A DNA stretch of 64,000 nucleotides from Stenotrophomonas sp. UBA2629 (lineage in GTDB: Bacteria > Pseudomonadota > Gammaproteobacteria > Xanthomonadales > Xanthomonadaceae). The DNA lies in assembly GCA_002359895.1 (NCBI GenBank), contig DEOB01000010.1, forward strand, positions 1,118,125 to 1,182,124. Reading direction: 5' to 3'. Below, one piece after another: positions 8,826-19,012 of this stretch (position 1 is the first letter of the stretch; every line of letters starts with the position of its first letter). A program made the position numbers and the translations under genes. A model generated the notes under the pieces. That model was not told where the DNA came from. It worked only from the letters and a program-made list of their open reading frames with translations, and did not search any database.

Positions 8826-9326
8826 ATGAATTCTTCTGCTTCTTTCCCGCCCATCCGTATCGGCCAGGGCTACGACGTGCATGCCTTCGGCGAAGGTGAT
8901 CACATCATGCTCGGCGGCGTGCGCGTGCCGCATCGTTGCGGCGTGCTGGCGCACAGCGATGGTGACGTGGCGCTGCATGCGCTGTGCGACGCCATGTTGG
9001 GTGCGCTGGCGTTGGGCGATATCGGCGTGCATTTTCCACCGTCGGACGACCGTTGGAAGGGCGCTGACAGCAGCAGTTTTGTCAGTCATTGCAACGCGCT
9101 GCTGCACGAGCGCGGTTGGCAGGTAGGCAATGCCGACATCACCGTGATCTGCGAGCGGCCAAAAGTGGGCCCGCACGCGCTGGCCATGCGCGAGAAGGTG
9201 GCGCAGCTGTTGGGTATTGCGCTGGACCGGGTAAGCATCAAGGCCACCACCAGCGAAAAGCTGGGCTTCACGGGCCGCGAAGAAGGCATTGCCGCGCAGG
9301 CCGTCGTGTTGTTGGTGGCCGCATGA
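8826..9326 (+). CDS. ispF: 2-C-methyl-D-erythritol 2,4-cyclodiphosphate synthase
   Basis: IspF cyclises CDP-methylerythritol 2-phosphate with loss of CMP in the MEP pathway. It has 166 residues. Motifs: RIGQGYDVHAF with the zinc-binding Asp and His, LAHSDGDVALHALCDAMLGALALGDIG, and the C-terminal KATTSEKLGFTGREEGIAA. The start at 8826 (MNSSASFPPIRIGQGYD) is preferred over the longer open frame from 8697, which would run back into ispD. It overlaps truD by 4 bases (ATGA). Confidence 0.97.
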   Translation: MNSSASFPPIRIGQGYDVHAFGEGDHIMLGGVRVPHRCGVLAHSDGDVALHALCDAMLGALALGDIGVHFPPSDDRWKGADSSSFVSHCNALLHERGWQVGNADITVICERPKVGPHALAMREKVAQLLGIALDRVSIKATTSEKLGFTGREEGIAAQAVVLLVAA

Positions 9327-10405
9327 AGGCGTTGCCGTTGGCCTTTGGCGCGCCGTTGCTGACCGCAGCTATCCGCAGCGTGCCGGAAGATTTCCAGGTG
9401 GACGAGTTGCCTGCCTTCGAGGCAACCGGCGAGGGCGAGCACCTGCTGTTGGATGTCCGCAAGCGCGGCGCCAACACGGTGGCCATTGCCAAGCGTCTTG
9501 CGCAATGGGCCGGCGTGCCTGAAATGGGCGTGAGTTACGCCGGGCAGAAAGATCGCCATGCGGTCACCACGCAGCGCTTCAGCGTGCACCTGCCCAAGCG
9601 CGTGGCGCCGGATCTGGCGTTGCTGGAATCTGAAGAAATGCAAGTGATTGCATCCACCTGGCACAACCGTAAATTGCAGCGCGGTGCGCTGGCCGGCAAT
9701 CGTTTCAAGCTGGTGCTGCGCGATGTACAGGGCGAGCGTGAGGCCATTGCCGAGCGCCTGCAGACCATCGCCGCACGTGGTTTGCCGAACTGGTTTGGCG
9801 AGCAGCGCTTTGGTCGCGACGGTGGCAACGTGCCGGCCGCACTGCAGATGTTTGCCGGCCGCCGGGTGCGTAAAGATCAGCGTTCGATGTTGCTGTCGGC
9901 TGCGCGTTCTGCCTTGTTCAACCGCGTGTTGGCCGCGCGCGTGGAGCAGGGCTGCTGGGATGTGCCGCTGGATGGCGAGGTGTGGATGCTGGACGGTAGT
10001 CGTTCGGTGTTTGGCCCGGAGCCGATGAGCGATGTGCTGGCCGAGCGCTTGGCGCGTTTCGATATCCATCCCAGCGCACCGTTGTGGGGTGTAGGCGAAC
10101 TGCGTTCTACCGATGCAGCGCGTGAGCTGGAAGAGCAGGCGTTGTCCGACGAGCAGGCTATCGCCCTGCGCACCGGGCTGGAGCAGGCCGAACTCAAGCA
10201 GGAGCGTCGCTCGCTGCGGCTGCGCCCGGCGTTGATGCAGCATGTGTGGCTGGATGCGCAGACGCTGGAAATCACCTTCGCGCTGCCGCCGGGCTGTTAC
10301 GCCACCGCGGTGCTGCATGAGCTGGGCGAGGTGGTGGATGCCAGTCGTGGTGAGGCCAGTGCCGAGCTCAGCGCCGAGCCCGGTGAGCCGGCAGCTTCGG
10401 AGTAA
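9323..10405 (+). CDS. truD: tRNA pseudouridine(13) synthase TruD
   Basis: TruD makes pseudouridine at position 13 of tRNA-Glu and related tRNAs. It has 360 residues, close to the E. coli 349. Motifs include FQVDELPAFEATGEGEHLLLDVRKRGANT and the catalytic region GVSYAGQKDRHAVTTQ, then PNWFGEQRFGRDGGN. The start is fixed by ATGA coupling with ispF. The ispD-ispF-truD-surE-pcm order is conserved in many gammaproteobacteria; here a minus-strand Smr gene is inserted after truD. Confidence 0.96.
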   Translation: MKALPLAFGAPLLTAAIRSVPEDFQVDELPAFEATGEGEHLLLDVRKRGANTVAIAKRLAQWAGVPEMGVSYAGQKDRHAVTTQRFSVHLPKRVAPDLALLESEEMQVIASTWHNRKLQRGALAGNRFKLVLRDVQGEREAIAERLQTIAARGLPNWFGEQRFGRDGGNVPAALQMFAGRRVRKDQRSMLLSAARSALFNRVLAARVEQGCWDVPLDGEVWMLDGSRSVFGPEPMSDVLAERLARFDIHPSAPLWGVGELRSTDAARELEEQALSDEQAIALRTGLEQAELKQERRSLRLRPALMQHVWLDAQTLEITFALPPGCYATAVLHELGEVVDASRGEASAELSAEPGEPAASE

Positions 10406-10414
10406 ACCGCCGCT

Positions 10415-10954
10415 TCAGTGATTGGCCAGCAGCACCAGCAATGCGCCGGTGCCGCCCTGGGCCAGTGGCGCGGAATGGAACGCCAGCACATCGTTGCGCT
10501 GGCGCAGCATCCGGTCCACCAGGTTCTTCAAAACCGGTGCGCCTCCGTCGGACTGCAGGCCCTTGCCGTGGATGATGCGCACGCAGCCATGTTCGTGCGC
10601 GCGGGCTTCCAGCAGAAACTCACGCAACATCAGCTCGGCCCGCGCTGCGGTAGCGCCGTGCAAGTCCAATTCATCCTGTACCGAATACTGGCCGCGCTTG
10701 AGTCGCTGGAACATCCGCGCGGGCAGGTTCTCGCGACGGTAACTGGCCACGTCACCGGCTTCCAGTGGCGTACTGGAGCGCAACAGCCGGGCGAACTCGC
10801 CCAAGGCCTCGGATTCATCTTTTTCAGCCATGCGCGCGCGCGGCTTGGGGCGGGGCTTGCCCGTGGCCGCGGTTTCCACCGGGCGCATCGGCGTCACTTC
10901 GCCAATGGCCGAGCGGAACAGGGCAGCGTCATCTTCATCTTCGGGGTGTGACAT
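10415..10954 (-). CDS. Smr-domain protein (SmrA/SmrB-like)
   Basis: This 179-residue protein has a C-terminal Smr domain with DLHGATAARAELML (about 105-118) and the HGKG motif (about 134-137), ending HSAPLAQGGTGALLVLL. The N-terminal half is polar and opens EDDAALFRSAIG, resembling the ALFR segment of SmrB. Smr endonucleases related to SmrB cleave mRNA at collided ribosomes; some family members act in DNA processing, so the target is not certain here. The start at 10954 (MSHPEDEDD) is preferred to an upstream extension. It is convergent with truD, with only 9 bases between them. Confidence 0.85.
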   Translation of the reverse strand: MSHPEDEDDAALFRSAIGEVTPMRPVETAATGKPRPKPRARMAEKDESEALGEFARLLRSSTPLEAGDVASYRRENLPARMFQRLKRGQYSVQDELDLHGATAARAELMLREFLLEARAHEHGCVRIIHGKGLQSDGGAPVLKNLVDRMLRQRNDVLAFHSAPLAQGGTGALLVLLANH

Positions 10955-11135
10955 GGGTACAGCGTAACGTGCGCCCGGTCGCAGGCAAGCCCTGGATGAG
11001 GGGGAAGTGCCGCGACGCATTCCGGTATCATGGCCCTTCATGTCGGTTCGGCCGGTCATTCACAAACCGGACGTGCCGATGATTGCGGCGGCGAGACAGG
11101 GGCGCCGCGTGTTGATCCAGTGATTCAGGCCTTTA

Positions 11136-11915
11136 ATGCGCGTACTTGTATCAAACGACGATGGTGTGGACGCCCCGGGCATCAAGATGCTCGCCGAGGA
11201 GCTCCGCAATGCCGGACATGAAGTCACCGTGGTGGCACCGGACCGCGACCGTTCCGGCGCTTCCAATTCGCTCACCCTCGATCAACCGGTGCGCTTGCGC
11301 CGTATCGATCACTACACCTGCTCGGTGTCCGGCACGCCCACTGACTGCGTGCATCTGGCGCTGACCGGCATGTTGGAGTTCGAGCCGGATATCGTGGTGT
11401 CCGGCATCAACAACGCCGCCAACCTGGGCGATGACGTGATCTATTCGGGCACGGTGTCGGCCGCAATGGAAGGCCGCTTCCTCGGCCTGCCATCGGTGGC
11501 GGTGTCGCTGGTCACGCACAAGCACGAGGCCAAACATTTCCGCACGGCCGCCAAAGCGGCGGTGGAGATCGTGGCGCGGTTGATCGCCGATCCATTGCCG
11601 GCTGACACCATTCTCAACGTCAACGTGCCGGATCTGGCTTGGGAAGAGGTTCGTGGCTTCGAGGTCACCCGGCTGGGCAACCGGCACCGAGCCGAAGCCT
11701 GCATCCCGGCGGCTGATCCGCGCGGCAACACCGTTTACTGGATCGGCCCGGCCGGCAGTGAGCAGGACGCTGGCCCCGGCACGGATTTCCACGCGGTGCG
11801 CACCGGCCATATTTCGATCACCCCCATCCAGGTGGACCTGACCCGCTACGAGGCGCTTGAGAAAGTGGCCGGCTGGGTGGGCGGGCTCACCGACTCGCTG
11901 GGGAAGGCGCAATGA
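11136..11915 (+). CDS. surE: 5'/3'-nucleotidase SurE
   Basis: SurE is a metal-dependent nucleoside monophosphatase with exopolyphosphatase activity in homologues. It has 259 residues. The N-terminus MRVLVSNDDGVDAPGIK carries the two metal-binding aspartates, and the conserved VSGINNAANLGDDVIYSGTVSAAMEGRFLG follows at about 89-118. It is coupled to pcm by a 4-base overlap, the normal surE-pcm pair linked to stress survival. Confidence 0.97.
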   Translation: MRVLVSNDDGVDAPGIKMLAEELRNAGHEVTVVAPDRDRSGASNSLTLDQPVRLRRIDHYTCSVSGTPTDCVHLALTGMLEFEPDIVVSGINNAANLGDDVIYSGTVSAAMEGRFLGLPSVAVSLVTHKHEAKHFRTAAKAAVEIVARLIADPLPADTILNVNVPDLAWEEVRGFEVTRLGNRHRAEACIPAADPRGNTVYWIGPAGSEQDAGPGTDFHAVRTGHISITPIQVDLTRYEALEKVAGWVGGLTDSLGKAQ

Positions 11916-12589
11916 CGCCGCGTCTGCGGCTGCAGCCGGAGGCGGTGGGCATCGGCATGACCTCGCAGCGCGTGCGTGACCGCTTGGTCGACCGCCTGCG
12001 CGAAGCCGGCATCGCCAACGAAGCAACGCTCAATGCGGTGCGCGTTGTGCCCCGGCATCTCTTCATTGACGAGGCGCTGGCCTCGCGTGCTTACGAAGAC
12101 ACCGCACTGCCGATCGGTCATGGCCAGACCATCTCTCAGCCTTGGGTGGTGGCGCGCATGACCGAAGCGGTGTTGGCCGTGGAGCCGAAAACCGTGCTGG
12201 AAGTAGGCACCGGCTCCGGCTACCAAGCTGCAATTCTTGCTGCATTGGGTCTGGAAGTGTTCACCGTCGAGCGGATCGGCGACCTGCTGCGGCAGGCGCG
12301 TAAGCGCTTCCGCCAGTTGGGCATGAACATCCGCAGCAAGCATGACGATGGCCGCATCGGCTGGCCCGAGCACGGCCCTTACGATGCCATTGTGGTGACG
12401 GCTGCCGCACCGGCGCTGGTGGATGCATTGATCGACCAGCTCGCCATTGGTGGTCGATTGGTCGCCCCCGTGGGTGGGCCAGGTGGGCAGGTGCTGCTGC
12501 AGCTGACACGGCAGGCCGACGGTTCCATCGCAAAAGAAGAACTGGCGCCGGTGAGCTTCGTGCCCCTGTTGTCGGGCATGTTGGACTAA
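11912..12589 (+). CDS. pcm: Protein-L-isoaspartate O-methyltransferase
   Basis: Pcm methylates L-isoaspartyl residues in damaged proteins, starting their repair. It has 225 residues. Visible motifs are SQRVRDRLVDRLREAGI, the substrate region GHGQTISQPWVVARMTE, and the SAM-binding EVGTGSGYQAAILAALG. The ATG at 11912 overlaps the surE stop. The N-terminal extension (MTPRLRLQPEAVGIG) is slightly longer than in E. coli. Confidence 0.97.
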   Translation: MTPRLRLQPEAVGIGMTSQRVRDRLVDRLREAGIANEATLNAVRVVPRHLFIDEALASRAYEDTALPIGHGQTISQPWVVARMTEAVLAVEPKTVLEVGTGSGYQAAILAALGLEVFTVERIGDLLRQARKRFRQLGMNIRSKHDDGRIGWPEHGPYDAIVVTAAAPALVDALIDQLAIGGRLVAPVGGPGGQVLLQLTRQADGSIAKEELAPVSFVPLLSGMLD

Positions 12590-12608
12590 GACAGGATCAC
12601 TGACCGCG

Positions 12609-13223
12609 ATGAAGATTTTCGGGCCGCTGTACGACAGTGCCATGCGTTGGGCCAGCCACGAGCGGGCGCCCACCTATTTGACGGTACTGAGCTTCATCGA
12701 GGCCATCATCTTCCCGGTGATGCCGGAAGTGATGTTGATGCCGATGTGCGTGGCCCAGCCGCGCAAGGGCTGGCGCTTTGCAACGCTGAGCCTGGCCGGT
12801 TCCATGGCAGGTGCCGTGGTGGGTTACGCACTGGGTCATTACGCGTTCGAGGCGCTCAAGCCGGTGTTCGCGATGATGGGCATGTTGCCGGCCATCGAGG
12901 CGGGCATCACCACATTGCAGCTGAAAATGGCCGAATCGCCATGGGCAGTAGTCACCTTTCTGGTGTTGGGCGGTTTCATGCCCATCCCGATGAAGGTTTT
13001 CACTTGGGCCTCGGGTATTGTCGGTGTGCCGATGCCGCAGTACCTGTTGAGCATGCTGATCGGGCGCGGCAAGCGGGTGTTTGTATTGGCAGCGGTCATC
13101 CGCTTTGGTGGCGCGCGCGCTGCTGAGGCGCTGCGTCGTTGGATTGAGCCGCTGGGTTGGATCGCCACCGTGGTGGTGGTTGGCCTGGTCGGTTGGTTGG
13201 TTTGGAGGGCGAAATTCGCATGA
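12609..13223 (+). CDS. YqaA-family membrane protein (DedA-like)
   Basis: This 204-residue inner-membrane protein belongs to the YqaA/SNARE-associated (DedA-like) group. It has the characteristic EAIIFPVMPEVMLMPM segment, a GxxxGY glycine-rich membrane segment (AGAVVGYALGHYAFE), and the re-entrant-type GGFMPIPMKVFTWASGIVG. DedA-related proteins have been linked to lipid-carrier transport and membrane homeostasis, but this subgroup is not characterised. It sits between pcm and nlpD and overlaps nlpD by 4 bases. Confidence 0.85.
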   Translation: MKIFGPLYDSAMRWASHERAPTYLTVLSFIEAIIFPVMPEVMLMPMCVAQPRKGWRFATLSLAGSMAGAVVGYALGHYAFEALKPVFAMMGMLPAIEAGITTLQLKMAESPWAVVTFLVLGGFMPIPMKVFTWASGIVGVPMPQYLLSMLIGRGKRVFVLAAVIRFGGARAAEALRRWIEPLGWIATVVVVGLVGWLVWRAKFA

Positions 13224-13993
13224 GTGCAAAAGTGCTGTTCAAGGGATTCCGCAACGCGCTGGCGTTGCTGGCTGTGGCCGCATTGGCTGGCTGCGGTACG
13301 GCTACCGTGGTGAAGCCGTCGGGCAGTGGTGGGTCTTCGACCACGCCGCGTACTTCCGTGGCCAAGCCGGGTGAGAGCGTGGTGGTGCGGCGCGGCGACA
13401 CCCTGTACGGGCTGGCCCGCATTCACAACATCACCCCGCGTGACCTTGGCGCCTGGAACGGGCTGGGCGAGCCGTACACCATCTACCCAGGCCAACGGCT
13501 GCGGCTCTATCCGGGTGGCAGCACCGCAGCGGCGACGCGCCCGGCCACCGGTGGCAGCACGACGGCCGCTTCGCGTCCGACGACAACCACCCCGGCCGCT
13601 ACGCCTGCACCCGTCAGCAGTGGCATTGGCTGGCGCTGGCCGGCAGAGGGTGCGCTGGTGGGCCGTTTTGTCGCCGGCGAAGCCACCAAGCAAGGCGTGG
13701 ACATCGCCGGCAGCAGTGGTCAAGCCGTGCGCGCGGCCGGCCCGGGCGTTGTGGTGTACTCGGGCGCCGGCCTGGTGGGTTACGGCGAGCTGATCATCAT
13801 CAAGCACAACGATCAATGGTTGTCGGCTTACGGCCATAACCGCAAGCGTCTGGTCAACGAAGGCCAGAGCGTCAAGGCGGGTGATCAGATCGCGGAGATG
13901 GGCCGCACGGGCACGTCGCGCGACATGTTGCACTTTGAGATCCGCTACAACGGCAAGCCGGTCGATCCGCTGATCTATCTGCCGAAGAAGTAA
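13220..13993 (+). CDS. nlpD: NlpD-like lipoprotein with LysM and degenerate LytM domains
   Basis: This 257-residue envelope lipoprotein has a lipobox (LAGC, Cys near 26), a LysM domain (about 56-97: VVRRGDTLYGLARIHNITP to PGQRLRLYP), a Thr/Ala/Pro linker and a C-terminal M23/LytM domain. The LytM metal site is degenerate: the usual first His is replaced in TKQGVDIAG, and the final HLH reads MLH in DMLHFEI. This pattern marks NlpD/EnvC-type amidase activators rather than active endopeptidases. It follows pcm as in E. coli, but no rpoS follows. The start overlaps the YqaA stop. Confidence 0.9.
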   Translation: MSAKVLFKGFRNALALLAVAALAGCGTATVVKPSGSGGSSTTPRTSVAKPGESVVVRRGDTLYGLARIHNITPRDLGAWNGLGEPYTIYPGQRLRLYPGGSTAAATRPATGGSTTAASRPTTTTPAATPAPVSSGIGWRWPAEGALVGRFVAGEATKQGVDIAGSSGQAVRAAGPGVVVYSGAGLVGYGELIIIKHNDQWLSAYGHNRKRLVNEGQSVKAGDQIAEMGRTGTSRDMLHFEIRYNGKPVDPLIYLPKK

Positions 13994-13997
13994 GGTG

Positions 13998-14019
13998 TCG
14001 CGCCCGCACATGGGCGCGA
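13998..14019 (+). terminator. Possible weak terminator after nlpD
   Basis: TCGCGCCC pairs perfectly with GGGCGCGA around a 6-base loop, 4 bases after the nlpD stop. Only TGTTCT follows, so this is a weak candidate. Confidence 0.4.
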
Positions 14020-14126
14020 TGTTCTGAACGTTGCTCTGGTGGCCGGTGGGATAGGCCTGCAGGAGTATGCGACGACTGCAGGCTGCGCGCTGCGGGTGAT
14101 GGTTGGTGGTCCTACAGGAGGTCCTC

Positions 14127-14360
14127 GTGTCAAAGCCCAAATACTGGTTCGCGGCCAAGGAGCAGGGATTGGGCTGGGGGCTGCCTCTCAGTTGGCATGG
14201 CTGGCTGGTCTACGCGGCAGCGGCGGCGTTGTTTGTCTCGGGCTTTTTCATTTTTCCGCCAGCGACCAATTACCTGCCGTTTCTGATCTTCAACTGGAGC
14301 GTCGTGCTGCTGTTGCTGCTGGTGTGCTGGATCAAGGGCGAGCCGTTGCGTCTGCGCTGA
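14127..14360 (+). CDS. Small two-helix membrane protein of unknown function
   Basis: This 77-residue protein has two predicted membrane helices (about 23-44 and 50-70) after an amphipathic N-terminus (MSKPKYWFAAKEQGLGWGLPLSWHGW). I do not recognise a named family. A near-perfect AGGAGG at 14116-14121 places the start at GTG 14127 rather than the TTG at 14103. It occupies the place where rpoS follows nlpD in many gammaproteobacteria and is closed by a terminator. Confidence 0.7.
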   Translation: MSKPKYWFAAKEQGLGWGLPLSWHGWLVYAAAAALFVSGFFIFPPATNYLPFLIFNWSVVLLLLLVCWIKGEPLRLR

Positions 14361-14384
14361 GGCACCTGTGTGATTGAAGCAAAC

Positions 14385-14411
14385 AAAAACCCGGCTTTTG
14401 GCCGGGTTTTT
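14385..14411. terminator. Bidirectional terminator
   Basis: AAAAACCCGGC pairs with GCCGGGTTTTT around a TTTTG loop. It is T-rich on both strands and serves the plus-strand small membrane gene and the minus-strand gene ending at 14435. Confidence 0.88.
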
Positions 14412-14434
14412 GGTTCAGCGAGTATGCGCTGCGG

Positions 14435-14815
14435 TTAATCAGCGCTGTCGATGATGATCGCCGCCACCACGCGCCGGTTTTCACCAGCCAATACGTTGAA
14501 TGTGCGGGCGGCCGAAGCGTTGTTCATGACTTCAATGCCAATGCCCTGGGTCAGGCAGGCGGCCATCAATGCGGCCGGGGGAAATACCTGCTTCTCGCCG
14601 GTGCCCAGGATGACTACCGCCGGGCTCTGTTCCAGCACCGGGGCCAAGTGCTCGATGGTGAGCTCGGCCACGGCGCGGACCGGCCAATCTTCCACCAGCG
14701 CATTCGGCGCCAGCACAAAGCTGCGGGTCAGGGTGCGGTCGTTGACCGTGGCCTGGCGGCCGCCGGCCGAACGCAGCGAATAGAGGTAATCAGGAAGTTC
14801 GCGGCTCAGCAGCAT
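14435..14815 (-). CDS. Mth938-like domain protein (DUF498)
   Basis: This 126-residue protein belongs to the Mth938/NDUFAF3 (DUF498) fold family. Typical features are the LTRSFVLAPNALVEDWPV stretch, VVILGTGEKQVFPP and IGIEVMNNASAARTFNVLAGENRRVVAAI. The mitochondrial relative NDUFAF3 is a complex I assembly factor; the bacterial role is not established. The start at 14815 gives MLLSRELPDYLYSL. It lies 16 bases downstream of the YhbY gene and is probably co-transcribed with it. Confidence 0.85.
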   Translation of the reverse strand: MLLSRELPDYLYSLRSAGGRQATVNDRTLTRSFVLAPNALVEDWPVRAVAELTIEHLAPVLEQSPAVVILGTGEKQVFPPAALMAACLTQGIGIEVMNNASAARTFNVLAGENRRVVAAIIIDSAD

Positions 14816-14831
14816 GGCGGTTCCTCGGCAA

Positions 14832-15137
14832 TCAGCCGCGGGGCAGCACGATCTGGCGCTGTTCCTTGGCGGGGCGGTACAGCACGGCGACATGGCCGAT
14901 GCGCTGCACCAGCGCACCACCGCTGGCCTTTACCAGTTCTTCGATGATGGCGTCACGGGCTTCACGGTCTTCGGCGCCAACCTTCACCTTGATCAGCTCA
15001 TGGCGTTCCAGCACTTCGTCCAGTTCCGCCAGGAAGGCGGGGGTGACCCCTTTGCCGCCGATCTGCAGCAGTGCTTTCAGATCGTGCGCGATGCCGCGCA
15101 GGAAACGGTTCTGGGCCGAGGTCAGGACAATAGACAT
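14832..15137 (-). CDS. yhbY: YhbY-family RNA-binding protein
   Basis: This 101-residue protein consists of a single CRS1/YhbY (CRM) RNA-binding domain with LTSAQNRFLRGIAHDLKALLQIGGKG and the terminal VQRIGHVAVLYRPAK. YhbY associates with pre-50S ribosomal particles in E. coli. The start at 15137 gives the standard N-terminus MSIVLTSAQ. It is divergent from rlmE, the common YhbY/rlmE/ftsH arrangement. Confidence 0.92.
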   Translation of the reverse strand: MSIVLTSAQNRFLRGIAHDLKALLQIGGKGVTPAFLAELDEVLERHELIKVKVGAEDREARDAIIEELVKASGGALVQRIGHVAVLYRPAKEQRQIVLPRG

Positions 15138-15201
15138 GCAGGAATACGGGTTATCAAGGGGGTTCAGGGTATCATGACCACCCCTGTGAGCCCTACCGCC
15201 A

Positions 15202-15834
15202 ATGCCTTCCCGTAGCAAAAGCAGCCAGCGCTGGTTGAAAGAACACTTCGCCGATCCTTTTGTGAAAAAGGCCCAGAAGGAGGGCATGCGCTCGCGCGCG
15301 GCCTACAAGCTGGAAGAGCTGCTGGAGCGTGACCGGCTGCTGAAGCCGCACATGGTGGTGGTCGACCTGGGCGCCGCTCCGGGCGGTTGGTCGCAGCAGG
15401 TGCGCCGGCAGATGGGCGACACCGGCCGCGTGCTGGCCTTGGATATCCTGGAAATGCCGCCGCTGGCGGGTGTGGAGTTCCTTCACGGGGACTTCAGGGA
15501 ACAAGACGTCCTATCGCAGTTTGAGGCCATGGTCGGTGATCAGCCGGTAGACCTTGTGCTGTCGGATATGGCCCCCAATAAGAGTGGTATGGATGCGGTC
15601 GACCAGCCGCGGATGATGCACCTGGCGGAGTTGGCGTTGGATTTTGCCGACAACCATCTCAAGCCCGGTGGCGCGTTCCTGATCAAGTTGTTCCAGGGCG
15701 TGGGCTTTGATGATTACGTGCGTGAAATGCGCCGTCGTTATGAAAAAGTCGCCATTCGCAAGCCGGACGCTTCACGCAAGCGTTCACCTGAGGTTTATGC
15801 CTTGGGCCAGGGCAAGCGTGCGCAGATCAAGTAA
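15202..15834 (+). CDS. rlmE: 23S rRNA 2'-O-ribose U2552 methyltransferase
   Basis: RlmE (FtsJ/RrmJ) methylates U2552 in the A loop of 23S rRNA, a late step in 50S assembly. It has 210 residues. The N-terminal SSQRWLKEHFADPFVKKAQKEGMRSRAAYKLEEL is typical, followed by the SAM motif VVDLGAAPGGWSQ, the catalytic Asp in LVLSDMAPNKSG and the catalytic Lys in AFLIKLFQG, then KPDASRKRSPEVYALG. ftsH lies 47 bases downstream. Confidence 0.97.
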   Translation: MPSRSKSSQRWLKEHFADPFVKKAQKEGMRSRAAYKLEELLERDRLLKPHMVVVDLGAAPGGWSQQVRRQMGDTGRVLALDILEMPPLAGVEFLHGDFREQDVLSQFEAMVGDQPVDLVLSDMAPNKSGMDAVDQPRMMHLAELALDFADNHLKPGGAFLIKLFQGVGFDDYVREMRRRYEKVAIRKPDASRKRSPEVYALGQGKRAQIK

Positions 15835-15881
15835 GCTCAACCATACGAATTGCGTCAGAAAATAGAGGAACGCCGGAGCCG

Positions 15882-17816
<1,935 letters not shown>

Positions 17817-17838
17817 TCTTCGTGCAATAGCTGAAAGA

Positions 17839-17864
17839 AAACGGGCCGGTTTACCGGCCCGTTT
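17839..17864 (+). terminator. Intrinsic terminator after ftsH
   Basis: AAACGGGCCGGT pairs perfectly with ACCGGCCCGTTT. It lies 22 bases after the ftsH stop. Confidence 0.82.
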
Positions 17865-17927
17865 GCGTATGCGCCCGCCACGATGGTGGGCGAGAATAGC
17901 CCCGACTTCCGTTTTCCCGGTATCGCC

Positions 17928-18113
17928 ATGAACGACCCCAAGCCGCCACAGCCACCGCCGCTCCATATGCCGGAGATGATCATTGCGACCGTCGTCGGCG
18001 TCGCGTTTGGCGTGAAGACCAATAATTTTCTGGCCGGCATTTTCATCGGCATCGTGCTGGGCGTGGTGTTGAGCCTGATCGGCCACAAAATGCGTTCAAG
18101 GAACAAACGCTGA
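17928..18113 (+). CDS. Small membrane protein upstream of folP
   Basis: This 61-residue protein starts with a Pro-rich segment (MNDPKPPQPPPLHMPEM) and has one long or two short hydrophobic segments (MIIATVVGVAFGVKTNNFLAGIFIGIVLGVVLSLIG), then a basic tail. No family is recognised. The open frame reaches back to 17883, but the ATG at 17928 is the more plausible start. The stop overlaps the folP ATG by one base, so coupling to folP is likely. Confidence 0.62.
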   Translation: MNDPKPPQPPPLHMPEMIIATVVGVAFGVKTNNFLAGIFIGIVLGVVLSLIGHKMRSRNKR

Positions 18114-19012
18114 TGTTCGACATCGCACCGACGATTGATTGCGCAGGGCGCCTGCTGCGGCTGGACCGGCCGCAGGTGATGGGCATCGTCAATGTCACTC
18201 CGGATTCGTTTTCCGATGGCGGTCAGCATTTCAGCAGTGAAGCTGCCATCGCGCATGCGTTGTCGCTGGTCGCGCAGGGGGCCGATCTGCTGGATGTGGG
18301 TGGCGAATCCACCCGGCCCGGTGCCAAGCCGGTGTCGGTGCAGGAGGAAATTGATCGCGTTGTGCCGGTTATCGAAGCCTTGGTCGCGCAGACCCGCGTG
18401 CCGGTGAGTGTGGACACCTTCAAGCCGGAAGTAATGCGCGCGGCGTTGGCAGCGGGTGCGGGCATGGTCAATGACGTGCAGGCGCTGCGACAGCCGGGTG
18501 CGCTGGAAGTGGTCGCCAGCTCGGACGCGGCGGTGGTGCTGATGCATGCCGTCGGAGGCCCTTACGATGCTGGCGTTGCCCAGGGTTATGACGATATTGC
18601 CGGTGAGGTGCAGCGTTTTCTCACCGAGCGCGTCTTCGTTGCTGAGATGGCTGGCATTGGTCGTAAGCGGTTGGTGATCGACCCGGGTTATGGCTTCAAC
18701 AAAGATGCCGTGCAAAACGTCGCGTTGCTGGCGGCGCAGGAACGCTTGCTGACCTTGGGCGTGCCGGTGCTAGCGGGGTTGTCGCGCAAGCGCTGCATTG
18801 GCGATATCACTGGCCGTGCAGCTGCGGCGGACCGGGTTGCCGGCTCGGTGGCGGCGCATCTGTTGGCGGTGCAGCGCGGTGCGATGCTGCTGCGCGTGCA
18901 CGATGTTGCGGCAACGGTGGATGCGCTCAAGGTGCTTGCGGCGATAGATGCCGTGCCAGCGCCGCGCAACGACAAGCAACCGGCAATGCCGCGCTGGCCG
19001 GACGAGGAGTGA
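18113..19012 (+). CDS. folP: Dihydropteroate synthase
   Basis: FolP condenses p-aminobenzoate with the pterin pyrophosphate in folate synthesis and is the sulfonamide target. It has 299 residues. Motifs: VMGIVNVTPDSFSDGGQH, LLDVGGESTRPGAKPVS, SVDTFKPEVMRAAL, and the C-terminal GLSRKRCIGDITGR and HDVAATVDALKVL. In E. coli folP also follows ftsH, but before glmM; here miaA follows with a 4-base overlap. folK is at 38.0 kb. Confidence 0.97.
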   Translation: MFDIAPTIDCAGRLLRLDRPQVMGIVNVTPDSFSDGGQHFSSEAAIAHALSLVAQGADLLDVGGESTRPGAKPVSVQEEIDRVVPVIEALVAQTRVPVSVDTFKPEVMRAALAAGAGMVNDVQALRQPGALEVVASSDAAVVLMHAVGGPYDAGVAQGYDDIAGEVQRFLTERVFVAEMAGIGRKRLVIDPGYGFNKDAVQNVALLAAQERLLTLGVPVLAGLSRKRCIGDITGRAAAADRVAGSVAAHLLAVQRGAMLLRVHDVAATVDALKVLAAIDAVPAPRNDKQPAMPRWPDEE

